Assembly: GCA_037137375.1 (NCBI GenBank)
Contig: JBAXKJ010000006.1
Span: 62,001 to 126,000 of the forward strand
Direction: 5' to 3'
DNA: 64,000 bases
Source of the DNA: CAINVV01 sp037137375
Lineage (GTDB): Bacteria > Bacteroidota > Bacteroidia > Bacteroidales > Prolixibacteraceae
The position numbers and the translations under genes are program-made. Under the pieces are notes generated by a model, which saw only the letters and a list, made by a program, of their open reading frames with translations, had not been told where the DNA came from and did no database searches. Positions 15,470 to 25,657 of this stretch are shown here, one piece after another. Position 1 is the first letter of the stretch. Each line of letters opens with the position of its first letter.

Positions 15470-18400
15470 CTATCTTACATGAATTGAAAAACTGTACTGG
15501 TACTTTCCTGTTTTGAGCTGGTATTGATCCAACACAGGGAGGCCCCAACTGTTATCCCCGCCAACACCCATCTGGGCACAGTCAATATTTACAACAGTTC
15601 GAAGGTGCTCCTTTAGTTCATAATTATGAGCAGTTTGAGCAAGAATTTCTTGAGTGTAAGGCCAGGCACTTACCGAGAAAGTCCTTTCCCCTTCAGCCTG
15701 AAACTGAATTTGCATGTTACCTTTACCAAAACTAATCCAACGAACTTCAGTGCGGTTCGCATTTTCTTGTGGTCGCACGTAGGGAGTAATCCATTCCTTA
15801 ATAGTTGAATGATAAAGTCCAACGGCTGCCGATGTTTTACGGTCCAAATAATTTTCATGCGGACCGCGTCCAAACCAAGCAATTTCCTGAAGCCCTTTAT
15901 CTATTTCGAACTGAAGCCCGATGCGTGGCACATTGGGAGATGTTTCCGGAATATCCATTTCAAAATTTAACCGGATTTTTCCATCCGGATAGATCAGATG
16001 CTGAATTTTTGCTGTTGAATTGGTATTTCCAAACAGGTAACTGCTTGTTAGTAAGACAATATTTTCTTTGGATTGCTCCATTGTAAAATGAATTAACCGG
16101 TAATTTGCAGCTTCTTTTTCCCACTTCTGCATTTTCTTATCCACCTTCCAGCCTAAATCATTATCGGTTAGAGCCCGCCAGAAATTGAACCTGACCTTGT
16201 CTGAAATTACTGGCCTGCTACCTTTTATATATTCCGAAATCAGACCTGTACTCCGATCTAATTTGACTGTAAAGTTTTCTCCCTTTATGATAAAGTGGTC
16301 CTTCGTTTCTTCCGTTTTCAATGGTTTTACTGACGCGACAGGAGCATTCTCCGGAGTTGGTTGCTGACCAGGGATCTGAAATTGCTCCCAAGCGACTATG
16401 TCTCCTTGTTTAGCCCATTTACAATCCTTTTTCAATATCAATTGAACAGTAAGAAAATATTCTTTTTTGGGACCCAACTTAATTTCATCCGAAAGGACCT
16501 GCTTTTTGGTAACGAGTGAGGCGATATCAACAGGTTTCAATAGTCCCCTGATCAATTTCTCACCGTCGGCAATCAGCTCATATTTAAAATCATATTCGTT
16601 TAAATTGGAAGTATGTAACCGGTTGGTAATTTCCACTGTTAGCGGATTATTGCTAATCAGTCTGAACGAAACCGGCTGATAGACTTTCTGCAGTTCGTAG
16701 TAATGGGGGTGCACTTTCCGGTCGGGTCCTATGAGCCCGTTGATGCAAAAATTATTGTTGTTCGGGTAATCGCCAAAATCGCCCCCATACACGAATCCCG
16801 AGGTTGGATCTTTCGGATTTTTCCATAATCCCTGATCGATCCAGTCCCAGGTGAATCCGCCAATCAGCATTTCGTTCTGGTAAATAAGATCCCAGTAATC
16901 GCTGAAATTTCCCAGGCTGTTCCCCATCGAATGGCAATATTCGTTCAGCAGAAAAGGTTTGCCTGACGGGTATTTGCCATGTTGTTCTTCGTTGGAGGAT
17001 TCTCCATGTTCCCCTTTTCTGGCAGCTTTTCCCTGCAAATGTTGCTTTAGCCATTCAATCGTCGGATAAGTCTGGCTGTCCACATCCGCTGCAAGATTCA
17101 TGTCGGCATATTGGATAAGCCGTAATTCGGGATCATTTTCACGTGTGGCTTCGCGCATCTTAAGAAATGCATTTCCATAACCGGCCTCATTCCCAAGCGA
17201 CCACATCAACACGCAAGGGAACTGCCGGTCGCGGATGACCATCCGTTTCATCCGGTCGACACAAGCTGCCGTCCACCCCGGCTGATCGCCCGGTAGAATC
17301 CTTCGATGATAACTCATCCCATGAGATTCGACGTTCGCTTCATCCAGGACCATTATGCCATACTGATCACATAATTCATAAAATCTGGGATCGTTGGGAT
17401 AATGTGCATTACGAACAAAATTAATGTTGGCCTGTTTCATCAGCTGCAAATCCCGGATCATTTGCTCCCTTGAGATGGTCCATCCCTGATTGGGAGAAAA
17501 CTCATGACGGTTCACTCCGCGAATTTTGAACTTTTCACCGTTGAGCAAAAGCGTGTTCCCGGAAACTTCAATTTTACGGAATGCTACAGGCAGTTTGTAG
17601 GCTTCAATCACCTTACTATTCTGTTTCAGTTCAACCAAAACGGAATATTGAACAGGTTTCTCGTCGTACCACAACTGAATTTTGCCCAAATCGATTTCAG
17701 GTAGAGAAACTTCACTCCCAAAACCTGTTGTAAATGGACCCAGTCGGAATGATTTATTTACCAATGTTTGACTGCCCGAAGGGGAAGTAACTGAAACATC
17801 CACCGAATAACCTTCGTCTGGCTTATCGGAGAAATTGACCGGTGAATAGTGTAAAGCAATACAACCTTGTTTTTTTTCAAGATTCAGAATGGGTTGCGCA
17901 TAGAGATCCCAAAGCGATTTTTGAGGTACTGCCCGGATAAAAACATCGCGAAAAATACCACTGAAGCGCCAGTAATCCTGATCTTCGAGGTAGGAGCCAT
18001 CACAATATTTGTAGGTTTCGATAGCGAGAAAATTTTCTCCATGAATCAGAAAATCACTCAGATCAAATTCAGCCGGCAGGCGTGAATCCTGCGAATAACC
18101 CACTTTATGTCCGTTCAAATAAACGTAAGTTCCTGAACTGGCACCGGCAAGATGTAAAATAATCCGTTTCCCTTTCCAGTTTTCAGGAACCAAGAAATTC
18201 CGGCAGAATGAACCAACCGGATTGCGTTGTGTGAAAGTAGTGTATTTCGGATCGGGTTCGTCCATCACAAATGGCGGATTGGCTTTGAAGGGATAGGTCG
18301 AGTTCGTATACAATGGAATGCCAAACCCTTGCCGCTCGATAGTGGATGGGACCTGAATGGCTGCCCACCCTTTCCTTGAAAATTCAGGTTTATAGAAATC

Positions 18401-18646
18401 GACTGGACGGGATTGGGGATCGGGGGACCAGTGAAAGCTCCATGTTCCATTCAAAGATTTCACCCAAAGGGAGTTTTCGTAATCCGAATGTCTGGCATCT
18501 TCAAGAGTTGGTGATGGCCATATCGTTGTACGGGCCGGCAATTTATTAATGCCAAATATCTCCTCGTTTTCCCAGTCATTTTTTTGGGCATTTGCTAACG
18601 AGGCACATAATAGAACGGATGCAAATGCAAGAATTATTCTTTTCAT
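15470..18646 (-). CDS. GH2 beta-galactosidase, LacZ type
   Basis: A 1058-residue exported enzyme with a signal peptide (MKRIILAFASVLLCASLANA). The LacZ domain order is visible: sugar-binding jelly roll (about 45–240), immunoglobulin-like domain, TIM barrel (about 355–650) and C-terminal beta-galactosidase small chain (about 790–1055). The acid/base Glu487 lies in MWSLGNEAGYG and the nucleophile Glu569 in LLNEYCHSMGNS. It should release terminal beta-galactose from oligosaccharides in the periplasm. It follows a second GH2 gene by 226 bp on the same strand, and a CTGGTCAACCAG palindrome lies at 18693–18704 between them. Confidence 0.93.
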   Translation of the reverse strand: MKRIILAFASVLLCASLANAQKNDWENEEIFGINKLPARTTIWPSPTLEDARHSDYENSLWVKSLNGTWSFHWSPDPQSRPVDFYKPEFSRKGWAAIQVPSTIERQGFGIPLYTNSTYPFKANPPFVMDEPDPKYTTFTQRNPVGSFCRNFLVPENWKGKRIILHLAGASSGTYVYLNGHKVGYSQDSRLPAEFDLSDFLIHGENFLAIETYKYCDGSYLEDQDYWRFSGIFRDVFIRAVPQKSLWDLYAQPILNLEKKQGCIALHYSPVNFSDKPDEGYSVDVSVTSPSGSQTLVNKSFRLGPFTTGFGSEVSLPEIDLGKIQLWYDEKPVQYSVLVELKQNSKVIEAYKLPVAFRKIEVSGNTLLLNGEKFKIRGVNRHEFSPNQGWTISREQMIRDLQLMKQANINFVRNAHYPNDPRFYELCDQYGIMVLDEANVESHGMSYHRRILPGDQPGWTAACVDRMKRMVIRDRQFPCVLMWSLGNEAGYGNAFLKMREATRENDPELRLIQYADMNLAADVDSQTYPTIEWLKQHLQGKAARKGEHGESSNEEQHGKYPSGKPFLLNEYCHSMGNSLGNFSDYWDLIYQNEMLIGGFTWDWIDQGLWKNPKDPTSGFVYGGDFGDYPNNNNFCINGLIGPDRKVHPHYYELQKVYQPVSFRLISNNPLTVEITNRLHTSNLNEYDFKYELIADGEKLIRGLLKPVDIASLVTKKQVLSDEIKLGPKKEYFLTVQLILKKDCKWAKQGDIVAWEQFQIPGQQPTPENAPVASVKPLKTEETKDHFIIKGENFTVKLDRSTGLISEYIKGSRPVISDKVRFNFWRALTDNDLGWKVDKKMQKWEKEAANYRLIHFTMEQSKENIVLLTSSYLFGNTNSTAKIQHLIYPDGKIRLNFEMDIPETSPNVPRIGLQFEIDKGLQEIAWFGRGPHENYLDRKTSAAVGLYHSTIKEWITPYVRPQENANRTEVRWISFGKGNMQIQFQAEGERTFSVSAWPYTQEILAQTAHNYELKEHLRTVVNIDCAQMGVGGDNSWGLPVLDQYQLKTGKYQYSFSIHVR

Positions 18647-18676
18647 GTATAAATTATTTTCCTAGCATATAGACAA

Positions 18677-18714
18677 GTTCAACACTAATTTCCTGGTCAA
18701 CCAGACTATTGAAC
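18677..18714. promoter_or_regulatory. Possible operator or hairpin between the two GH2 genes
   Basis: Holds the palindrome CTGGTCAACCAG (18693–18704) flanked by GTTCAA (18677–18682) and TTGAAC (18709–18714). The two inverted repeats are not concentric. It lies 30–70 bp upstream of the LacZ-type gene and 160 bp past the stop of the other GH2 gene. Operator or weak hairpin cannot be distinguished. Confidence 0.3.
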
Positions 18715-18872
18715 CACCGCCAGAAACAGGATGGTTTAGCTGTCATGGAAGGATGATCGAACGATTGAACAAAATTTTATTCCTTCTATTACTGAGCATT
18801 AGCCAGGAATGGAAGGCAAAAAAGCATGATCTTTGAGAATAATATATCAGCATTTTCTCATAAATAGTGGAT

Positions 18873-21509
18873 TTAATTTATTCCCACGCCAAACTTGGTC
18901 TGCTGTTTTTCAACCTCTTTGATTTTTAATTCATTAAGTTCTTTGCGTAGTTTTTGGTTTTCCATCTCCAGATCTGATTTATTCATGTTTTGCTGGATCA
19001 TCAGAATGGTTTGTTTGCCTATCATCTCCACCTCTTTTTGACTGAAGATGGCTGGTGTGGTGTTTTCTATACTGTTAAAAACCAGTTCGCCACCAATCGG
19101 CCTTTGCGCACCTTCATGTAAGATAGAAGCGGTGATTCGGATTTTTCCGGCTTTAGTTGTTGATTGCACCAGAACAGGAGCTGATCCCCAGCTAATAATC
19201 CGTAGATTCGCTTCGACGGATGCATCTCCGATGATCCGGCCCTCCCCTTCAATAATAAATCTGATGCTGCTATTATTCAGACGTTTGACTGTGCCTCTTT
19301 TATCAACAATTTCAGCAATTACTGAAACTACATCAGAGCCATTGGCTACTAAATCAACCCCATCGTCATCCAATCGCAGTCGGATGTGATCGGGTCTTTC
19401 AGCAGGATAGCGTTTATATGAAGTGACGACTTTCCCGTGAATAAGCCCTTCTGCCAGCAAATAGCAATCATCCTGTTTTTTAGCTCTTGCCAATCGTTTG
19501 CAGTCCATATAATCAAAGACATTATTAAAAACGATAATTGGTGATGGCATTCCAATGCGTTGATTATCTTTTTTATAAGTGTATTGTTTCCCATCTTTAA
19601 AAACGGTTAAACGTACTTCGTCACAATTGGAATAAACTGTAACATCCTTTGGCGAGAAAGGGGTCATTTCATGCGCAATATAGACCATAGGACCCGACTC
19701 AGCAATGAAATTGCGTTTCACCGTATCGCGTTGTGACATAAACATATAATAGGACATTTTTGGCTGACGGAAAGCATCTGTCATCCCCCCGTAAAAAGGA
19801 TCAGGGTGGTAACCTCTCTGATGATCGAACGAATGCCAAAAACAACCTCCGACTACCTGCGATGATTGAGTCCAGGTACTTTCATACCCTTCGGCATAGT
19901 GCTTAGCCTGTACCAGCATCGGAACTTCACCCCAACCTCTGGCAGTCCGGCTATCCGAATTTTGTGCATTCCAGTCGTCTGCATTATCTCCCCATTCTCG
20001 TGTGAAATAGGTCTTGGCAGGATTCAGATTTTTTGTTGGTCTTAAAAGGAGTGAGAAATATTCAGAACCATCGGCGCCATCATCGCAAGCCGCCTCGCTA
20101 TAGGGGTAAGGATATTCCTGTTTGCAAATATCGGCAGCCTTTTTTGCAAAATCTTTCGGATAGGAGGTCTCATTTAAAATTGGTTCCCAAAAGAAAAGTG
20201 ATGCATGGTCACGGTTTTGCCGGATCATATTTCTAATATCCGAATAGACTCTTTCTCCAAAAACAGGGACTTTATTCCAAAATTGCCATCCCGGTGTTTC
20301 TACCAGGGCAAACAACCCAAGTTCATCACAGGCATCCATAAAAGCCGGGTCGATCACATAATGGGTTCGGATCACTTTCATCCCGGCATCCCGCAGTTTT
20401 TTGGCATCACGCCATTGAAGCGTATTGGGGAGTGCATTCCCTAACACGGCAAAATCCTGATGTCGATTGGTTCCCATTATTTTCCCATAAGGTTTGCCAT
20501 TGATCCATAATCCCTCTTTTTGTTTGAATTCAATGCTCCGGATACCAATCCGTTTGGAAAAGCCATCGATAACAACCCCCTTTTTATCTCTTATATAAAC
20601 ATTGAGTTGATACAGGTAAGGGGATTCAGGACTCCATAGGTTGGGAGATTTTACTTCGAGGTTTCTGACAGAATAGGAGGCCTTTCCGCTGATCAGACTT
20701 AATTTCTCAGAGGTGCTGTTGACTACTTTCCCGTCTGTCTGTTTCAATTCATACACCACGGTAGCCGCAAAATCTTTCGACGATTCATTGCGGATATGGG
20801 TTTTCAGATTCACCAAGGCACTCTTTTCGCAGACCTTTTCATAGGCGACAAAAACTCCTCCGCCTGCCACCTCATTTTCAAAATTCGGATCGGTGATGTG
20901 CACCTGATTATGTGCAACCAGCCAGCAATCGCGGTAAATACCGCCGAAGTAAGTAAAGTCAAGCATCTCCTGCGCCTTTCCGGGGGGATACATCGGATCG
21001 TTGCTGTTGTCGGCTTTCACCGCAATTGTATTCTCTTCATTCCATTTCAGTAGGTTCGTTACATCAGCGATAACGGGCAGGTATCCTCCGAAATGCTCCG
21101 TCGCCAATTTGCCGTTTACCCACACCTGACATTTTCCCATGATGGCTTCGAAATGGAGAAAAAGCTTTTTTCCTTTCAGCGCATTGTCAGGTGTAAAGTG
21201 TTTGCGGTACCAGGCCGGCCCCTGGTAATTGGCTCCGCCACTGGCCTCCAGAGGGAGGTATTCCAATCCATGTGGAAGAGAGACTACCTCCCATTTACTG
21301 TCATCAAAACTGGGCGAATCGGCATTGGCTACATCCGATTTAGTAAACCGCCAAGCGATGTTCATTGAAAAAACCTGGCGACCCGTACCTTCAAGTTGAT
21401 AAAAACCCGCTGTTGAGAATCGCGGCTGATTTTTTGCGTTAACAGGGAGTAGTGAAATTACCACCAGCAGAATAAGAAAACTAATGATGATTTGTGTTTT
21501 TTTGTTCAT
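18873..21509 (-). CDS. GH2 family glycoside hydrolase with C-terminal coiled coil
   Basis: An 878-residue exported enzyme (signal peptide MNKKTQIIISFLILLVVISLLPVNA). It has the GH2 sugar-binding, immunoglobulin-like and TIM-barrel domains, then DUF4982-like and invasin/Ig-like beta domains. The acid/base Glu447 is in WEPILNETSYP and the nucleophile Glu505 in FTREWGDN. The specificity could be beta-galactoside or beta-glucuronide; the motif context does not settle it. Unusually, the last 45 residues form a charged heptad-type helix (SDLEMENQKLRKELNELK), predicted coiled coil, which GH2 enzymes generally lack. It is in the middle of the polysaccharide locus, 54 bp downstream of a heparinase-like gene. 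Confidence 0.88.
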   Translation of the reverse strand: MNKKTQIIISFLILLVVISLLPVNAKNQPRFSTAGFYQLEGTGRQVFSMNIAWRFTKSDVANADSPSFDDSKWEVVSLPHGLEYLPLEASGGANYQGPAWYRKHFTPDNALKGKKLFLHFEAIMGKCQVWVNGKLATEHFGGYLPVIADVTNLLKWNEENTIAVKADNSNDPMYPPGKAQEMLDFTYFGGIYRDCWLVAHNQVHITDPNFENEVAGGGVFVAYEKVCEKSALVNLKTHIRNESSKDFAATVVYELKQTDGKVVNSTSEKLSLISGKASYSVRNLEVKSPNLWSPESPYLYQLNVYIRDKKGVVIDGFSKRIGIRSIEFKQKEGLWINGKPYGKIMGTNRHQDFAVLGNALPNTLQWRDAKKLRDAGMKVIRTHYVIDPAFMDACDELGLFALVETPGWQFWNKVPVFGERVYSDIRNMIRQNRDHASLFFWEPILNETSYPKDFAKKAADICKQEYPYPYSEAACDDGADGSEYFSLLLRPTKNLNPAKTYFTREWGDNADDWNAQNSDSRTARGWGEVPMLVQAKHYAEGYESTWTQSSQVVGGCFWHSFDHQRGYHPDPFYGGMTDAFRQPKMSYYMFMSQRDTVKRNFIAESGPMVYIAHEMTPFSPKDVTVYSNCDEVRLTVFKDGKQYTYKKDNQRIGMPSPIIVFNNVFDYMDCKRLARAKKQDDCYLLAEGLIHGKVVTSYKRYPAERPDHIRLRLDDDGVDLVANGSDVVSVIAEIVDKRGTVKRLNNSSIRFIIEGEGRIIGDASVEANLRIISWGSAPVLVQSTTKAGKIRITASILHEGAQRPIGGELVFNSIENTTPAIFSQKEVEMIGKQTILMIQQNMNKSDLEMENQKLRKELNELKIKEVEKQQTKFGVGIN

Positions 21510-21563
21510 GCTCGCAAAATTATTGGTTGATAGTTTTAGTTTTATAAATTTTGAATAAATGGA

Positions 21564-23480
21564 TCAATCCTGTGGATAATAAACAACTTCGATTTTGCCA
21601 TCAGAAATTATTTCTTTAAGCCGGATACCAATTCTGGTATACGCAGGTGAATCTTCTTCAATAATTGTCCGCGAAAGCTCGAATGGTTTTCCAAAAGTAT
21701 TGATTTTCACCAATGCCCTTATCCCGTTTTTTTCTAAAACAATGTCCTGGTTAGCGAGAACAGTGATGGAAGAGCGTGTTGTAATAGCGGTCTCGAATGT
21801 CATTTTTTTGTTAAACCTGAACTCATCGGTTACTGAAACTTTCCCTTTCCTGGCTCTGTCAAGCATGAAAGTCCGTGTTAGTTCTTTGATGCTTTTTTCG
21901 GGGTATGCCGATTGGATATCAATTTTGTAAACATCTTCTGAATCAGAAAATCTGGTCAGCTGAACCTTGGCTTCAGAGGTGGCTCCTTCGGCCTGTTCGA
22001 TCTCATTGATTCTCGGAACAGGATGACCAAATGATCCCAACGATTTGTATAGGGTATACCGCTCAGCTGAAAATGTTTTATTGGTATAAGCATAAGGGCC
22101 GCCTGCATCGCCCATGATTTGCTGGTTACCCACTACTATGGCGTAGGAACCAACATCGTTATGATTGTGGTTTTCGGCGTTGTTGCCCCCTTTAAAAGCT
22201 GCGCCAATGTTGCAGCTTGAACCTGGCTGTGGTCGGCAAATCAGTATTCCTGAAATTTCAAAATAGGTGCGTATGCCTTTTTTAAAAGGGTGGCTGATTT
22301 TAGGTTGACTAAGGCTGGCCGAATTAGGAAAAGAAAGCATCGTCCCTTCAACTAAACCCGCAGGGGTTCCAAAACTAAGCGAGTCATATTTCTCGAGCCC
22401 TAGTCCAAGGTTACGACTACAATACCACAGGACCCAGTCAGATGCCGTAGTTTCGTCGCGACAATCGGCAAAATAGGGATATGATCCGTTCATGATTTCA
22501 AGGTTAGCAGAAAATGAGCCTATTCGTTGCATCTTTTCACCTTTAAATAAGTCAATTTTGCCACTTGTAGCCCGCCAGAGTATTTCACGCAGATAGATAT
22601 ATTTTCCAAACCCATAATTGTAATATCCTAATCCTTCGGAGCAATACCCATCATCCGAAAAACCAGATATACTGTTTGGTGCATATTTTTCGGCCATCCT
22701 GACATAGAAGGCCCGTTCGGTAGGATCTTCGATAACTGCCAGAGCTGCACCGCAAACTCCGGCCAGACATACAGAATTCCAGTTGTCGGCCCGTGCGAGC
22801 CTTGGATGTCCCTTGCCTGTGAGTAACGATTGTTTTACTGGATTAAAAATGCGTGTGTACAAATTTGCGACAAGTAACGCACGTGTCTTGGTACTGATCT
22901 TATCACCAAGCATATACAATGCCTGGGCAAACTCAAAGGCAAGACCTGACGCACCCAGGTCCACTGTATTTCCTGTTCCGTTGAAAGTGGTCAGCCCGCT
23001 GTCATGAGCCGGCAGCACCCATGACTTTTGTTGGGAAAGTTCCCTGATTACCATCTCAATAACCGGGATAAACCGCCCTTTGTTTTCGATGCATTCAGCC
23101 CATACAAGGGGTGCTAACCAAGCCGACCGGTCGCCCATCATCTTTTGCCCGGCAGGACGAATCCCAATTTTGGAGAATTGCAGATAAAGCGAATCATTCC
23201 AATCAGGGAATGTTCTTCCGAGGTATTTTTCAGCCTTGCTGATAACCTCTTTAAAAGAGGGTTTGGAGGCAATTTTCTCCCATGCATCACGGTTTGAACA
23301 AGGTTCCCCAAATCCTTCCGGAAGGGTAGGAAGTATTTCTGCAATTTGCTGTATCCTTAATGAGTCTGCTTTGGTGTATGGTTCCTGAACTACCCGTCTA
23401 ATGATTTGGTTCGGTTCAGCGAATGAATAAACCATTATAGATAAAGTAATTAGAAAAAAAATAACAGCGTTCCTTTTCAT
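21564..23480 (-). CDS. Heparinase II/III-like polysaccharide lyase (first)
   Basis: A 638-residue exported protein with signal peptide MKRNAVIFFLITLSIMVYSF. The N-terminal alpha-toroid contains DNWNSVC (about 232–238) and EGLGYYNYG (282–290). The C-terminal heparinase II/III beta-sandwich has HNHNDVGSYA (His438, His440) with GDAGG just after, the usual metal/catalytic region. Family members (PL12, PL15, PL17, PL21 and relatives) cleave uronic-acid-containing polysaccharides by beta-elimination; the PL family cannot be fixed by eye. It lies 49 bp downstream of a second heparinase-like gene with the same two N-terminal motifs, so the pair may divide endo- and exo-lytic roles. Confidence 0.85.
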   Translation of the reverse strand: MKRNAVIFFLITLSIMVYSFAEPNQIIRRVVQEPYTKADSLRIQQIAEILPTLPEGFGEPCSNRDAWEKIASKPSFKEVISKAEKYLGRTFPDWNDSLYLQFSKIGIRPAGQKMMGDRSAWLAPLVWAECIENKGRFIPVIEMVIRELSQQKSWVLPAHDSGLTTFNGTGNTVDLGASGLAFEFAQALYMLGDKISTKTRALLVANLYTRIFNPVKQSLLTGKGHPRLARADNWNSVCLAGVCGAALAVIEDPTERAFYVRMAEKYAPNSISGFSDDGYCSEGLGYYNYGFGKYIYLREILWRATSGKIDLFKGEKMQRIGSFSANLEIMNGSYPYFADCRDETTASDWVLWYCSRNLGLGLEKYDSLSFGTPAGLVEGTMLSFPNSASLSQPKISHPFKKGIRTYFEISGILICRPQPGSSCNIGAAFKGGNNAENHNHNDVGSYAIVVGNQQIMGDAGGPYAYTNKTFSAERYTLYKSLGSFGHPVPRINEIEQAEGATSEAKVQLTRFSDSEDVYKIDIQSAYPEKSIKELTRTFMLDRARKGKVSVTDEFRFNKKMTFETAITTRSSITVLANQDIVLEKNGIRALVKINTFGKPFELSRTIIEEDSPAYTRIGIRLKEIISDGKIEVVYYPQD

Positions 23481-23529
23481 AATTTGGAATATTTTATTCT
23501 ACACCTCAGTATTTTCATTTTTTGGATGC

Positions 23530-25578
23530 TCAATTCCAATCTTTCAGGTCAATACTATTTTTGGTTTTGTTGTTTTTCAAATCCCCTTCTTCTGCCTTAA
23601 AAATAACAGTAATATTTGCATCGATTGCATTATGAAGGTGAATGGCCAATTTTTTTACGCCAATATTTTTAGCATTTAGAGGGGATTGGGGTGATGAGGG
23701 GAGTGGAACTGCATCCATGATTGTGAAGGCAGCTTTGGGGTCGGAACATTGTAATCTGACCATCATCTTTTTTCCGTTCAGCGATAGAATTGCAGTTTTG
23801 CCGTCAACTTGCAGATCAATTTTTGCACGTGTGTGGGCGAACCACCATACCTCAGATAGAGAATTACAATTGATCTCGTCCCTTAATATAACCTGACGAC
23901 CATCATTCATCATTACCCCTCTTTTTACTGACTTAGCAACATGACGATATGCTTCGGTCATATCTATGATTCCGAAAGATTGATTCGACTGTGAACTAAA
24001 CTTTACAATTTTACTTATTGAAGTGGGGATTTGTTCAGAAAGCTGGTCCGGATTAATCAATAAAGTGTTTTGTCCTTCAGCTCTGACCCTGTAGTACTGA
24101 TAGGCCTGACCCTCTCTCACTTCTCTTCTCCAATATCCCGGATTTGAATAATTATCGGCACCTAACTGGGTCACCCATCGTTCACCCAGCGCATCCAAAA
24201 CAAAAGTTCCAGTGTTCATATGACCATGGGTGGCCATGTTGTAGCCACCCTTGAGTGCCACAAAAAGTGCGTTTTCAGACCAGTCACTTCGCAGTGATAC
24301 AACCTCTGTTTCCCTGAATATCATATTATTGGGCAATTGCATCTTCTGTTTACCAATAATTGATTCATTGTACCAAAGTAAATCATATACCCCACCTCTG
24401 ATATAGCCTTGATCCATAAAAGTTTTGCGGTAGTTTGCTATTTTTGAATCATCATATTTTGATCCAAACCAAAAGAATTCAGCTGAGATATTCTGAAATG
24501 AACGGTGTGCATTTCCAAAATCAAAATTACCGGTTGGTCCGGTCAGGTATATCGAAAAATAAGGAGTGTATGCAAATCCTGGAGACCTACTCAATCCATA
24601 ATCCGTTCCAATAGCCGACTCCAATGTAGCCAATCCTTCAACCATCGATTGTACGCCCCAGTACCAGTAACCAACCCCCTCTTTGCAGGCTCCATCTGGG
24701 GCGAATTCCTTTAAATAGTTTTGCCAGTAATAAACGCCATTTTTCACTACTTCTCCACCTAACTGTCCTACTAATTTTTCATCACAAACTGCCAAGGCAG
24801 CCATAATTGCTCCAGTATTACAGGAGGCATTCCAGTTGTCGAATCCGGTTATTTTAGAGTTCTGATATGGTTCAAATGTGCCAGGATTCTGGTAAGCTAC
24901 CATAATCAGTTTTAGAACCTTTTCGCAAATTGTTTTGGTAATTAGTTCTTTTTGTTCGGCAGATAAATAGTCATAAAGCCAATCGAAGCCCACTGCCATT
25001 CCTTTCGAAATATATCCAATATCCAGAAATTGTGTGGTGGGATTCCAATGCTCCAGTTTACTGTAGGCTTCCATTTCCAGCCATGCCCTTTGTGCATATT
25101 TTTTATCGCCACTGATTTTATACACCATTCCTAATGAAAGCATTCTGCTCAATAGCGTGTGTCTTTCGGGCTTTTTTACAACCGGCATATTTAAAATCTT
25201 ATCCGCATCCTGTTCTACCGATTTATACCATCCGGCATAAGTTGGATTATTTTTTATTTTAAGCCTTAGCGATTCAAAATCAGACGCATTGGCCAAAATC
25301 CGGGGGTGCGACTGATTGGGATGTTTTCTTTTCACTGCCTCAATAATCGATGCCGCTGTTGGGTGTAGAAACAGCTCACCAGCCAACTCTTTCCATTGGT
25401 TTTGATACTGGTATTTTTTGCTGAAATCACTTTTCTGCTTTAACAAACCAACCAAATATTGATTTGGTGCCAGGGCACTGTCAATTTTAGAGGTGTAAAC
25501 GTAGCGTGTTGCGGCATTGCTATTTAAGGTTAAAATCAGAAGAAGAAAAAACAAAATATTTTCAATTTTTGAATTCAT
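23530..25578 (-). CDS. Heparinase II/III-like polysaccharide lyase (second)
   Basis: A 682-residue exported protein (signal peptide about 1–22, ending NSNA-AT). The N-terminal region begins HPRILANASDFESLRLKI, as in DUF4962/heparinase N-terminal domains, and the toroid has DNWNASCNTGAI (247 onward) and EGVGYWYWG (300–308). The beta-sandwich carries ATHGHMNTGTFVLDALGE, which replaces the HNHND motif of its neighbour with HGHMN. It differs from the downstream paralogue throughout, so it is an old duplication or an independent acquisition. Expected activity is lytic cleavage at uronate residues in the periplasm. Confidence 0.83.
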   Translation of the reverse strand: MNSKIENILFFLLLILTLNSNAATRYVYTSKIDSALAPNQYLVGLLKQKSDFSKKYQYQNQWKELAGELFLHPTAASIIEAVKRKHPNQSHPRILANASDFESLRLKIKNNPTYAGWYKSVEQDADKILNMPVVKKPERHTLLSRMLSLGMVYKISGDKKYAQRAWLEMEAYSKLEHWNPTTQFLDIGYISKGMAVGFDWLYDYLSAEQKELITKTICEKVLKLIMVAYQNPGTFEPYQNSKITGFDNWNASCNTGAIMAALAVCDEKLVGQLGGEVVKNGVYYWQNYLKEFAPDGACKEGVGYWYWGVQSMVEGLATLESAIGTDYGLSRSPGFAYTPYFSIYLTGPTGNFDFGNAHRSFQNISAEFFWFGSKYDDSKIANYRKTFMDQGYIRGGVYDLLWYNESIIGKQKMQLPNNMIFRETEVVSLRSDWSENALFVALKGGYNMATHGHMNTGTFVLDALGERWVTQLGADNYSNPGYWRREVREGQAYQYYRVRAEGQNTLLINPDQLSEQIPTSISKIVKFSSQSNQSFGIIDMTEAYRHVAKSVKRGVMMNDGRQVILRDEINCNSLSEVWWFAHTRAKIDLQVDGKTAILSLNGKKMMVRLQCSDPKAAFTIMDAVPLPSSPQSPLNAKNIGVKKLAIHLHNAIDANITVIFKAEEGDLKNNKTKNSIDLKDWN

Positions 25579-25657
25579 ATCGATATGTTTTGACTTTTAT
25601 TTTTTCTGATTAGCGTTATCGAATGCCTTTAAATTTTTCATTTTTTTACTCATCCCT

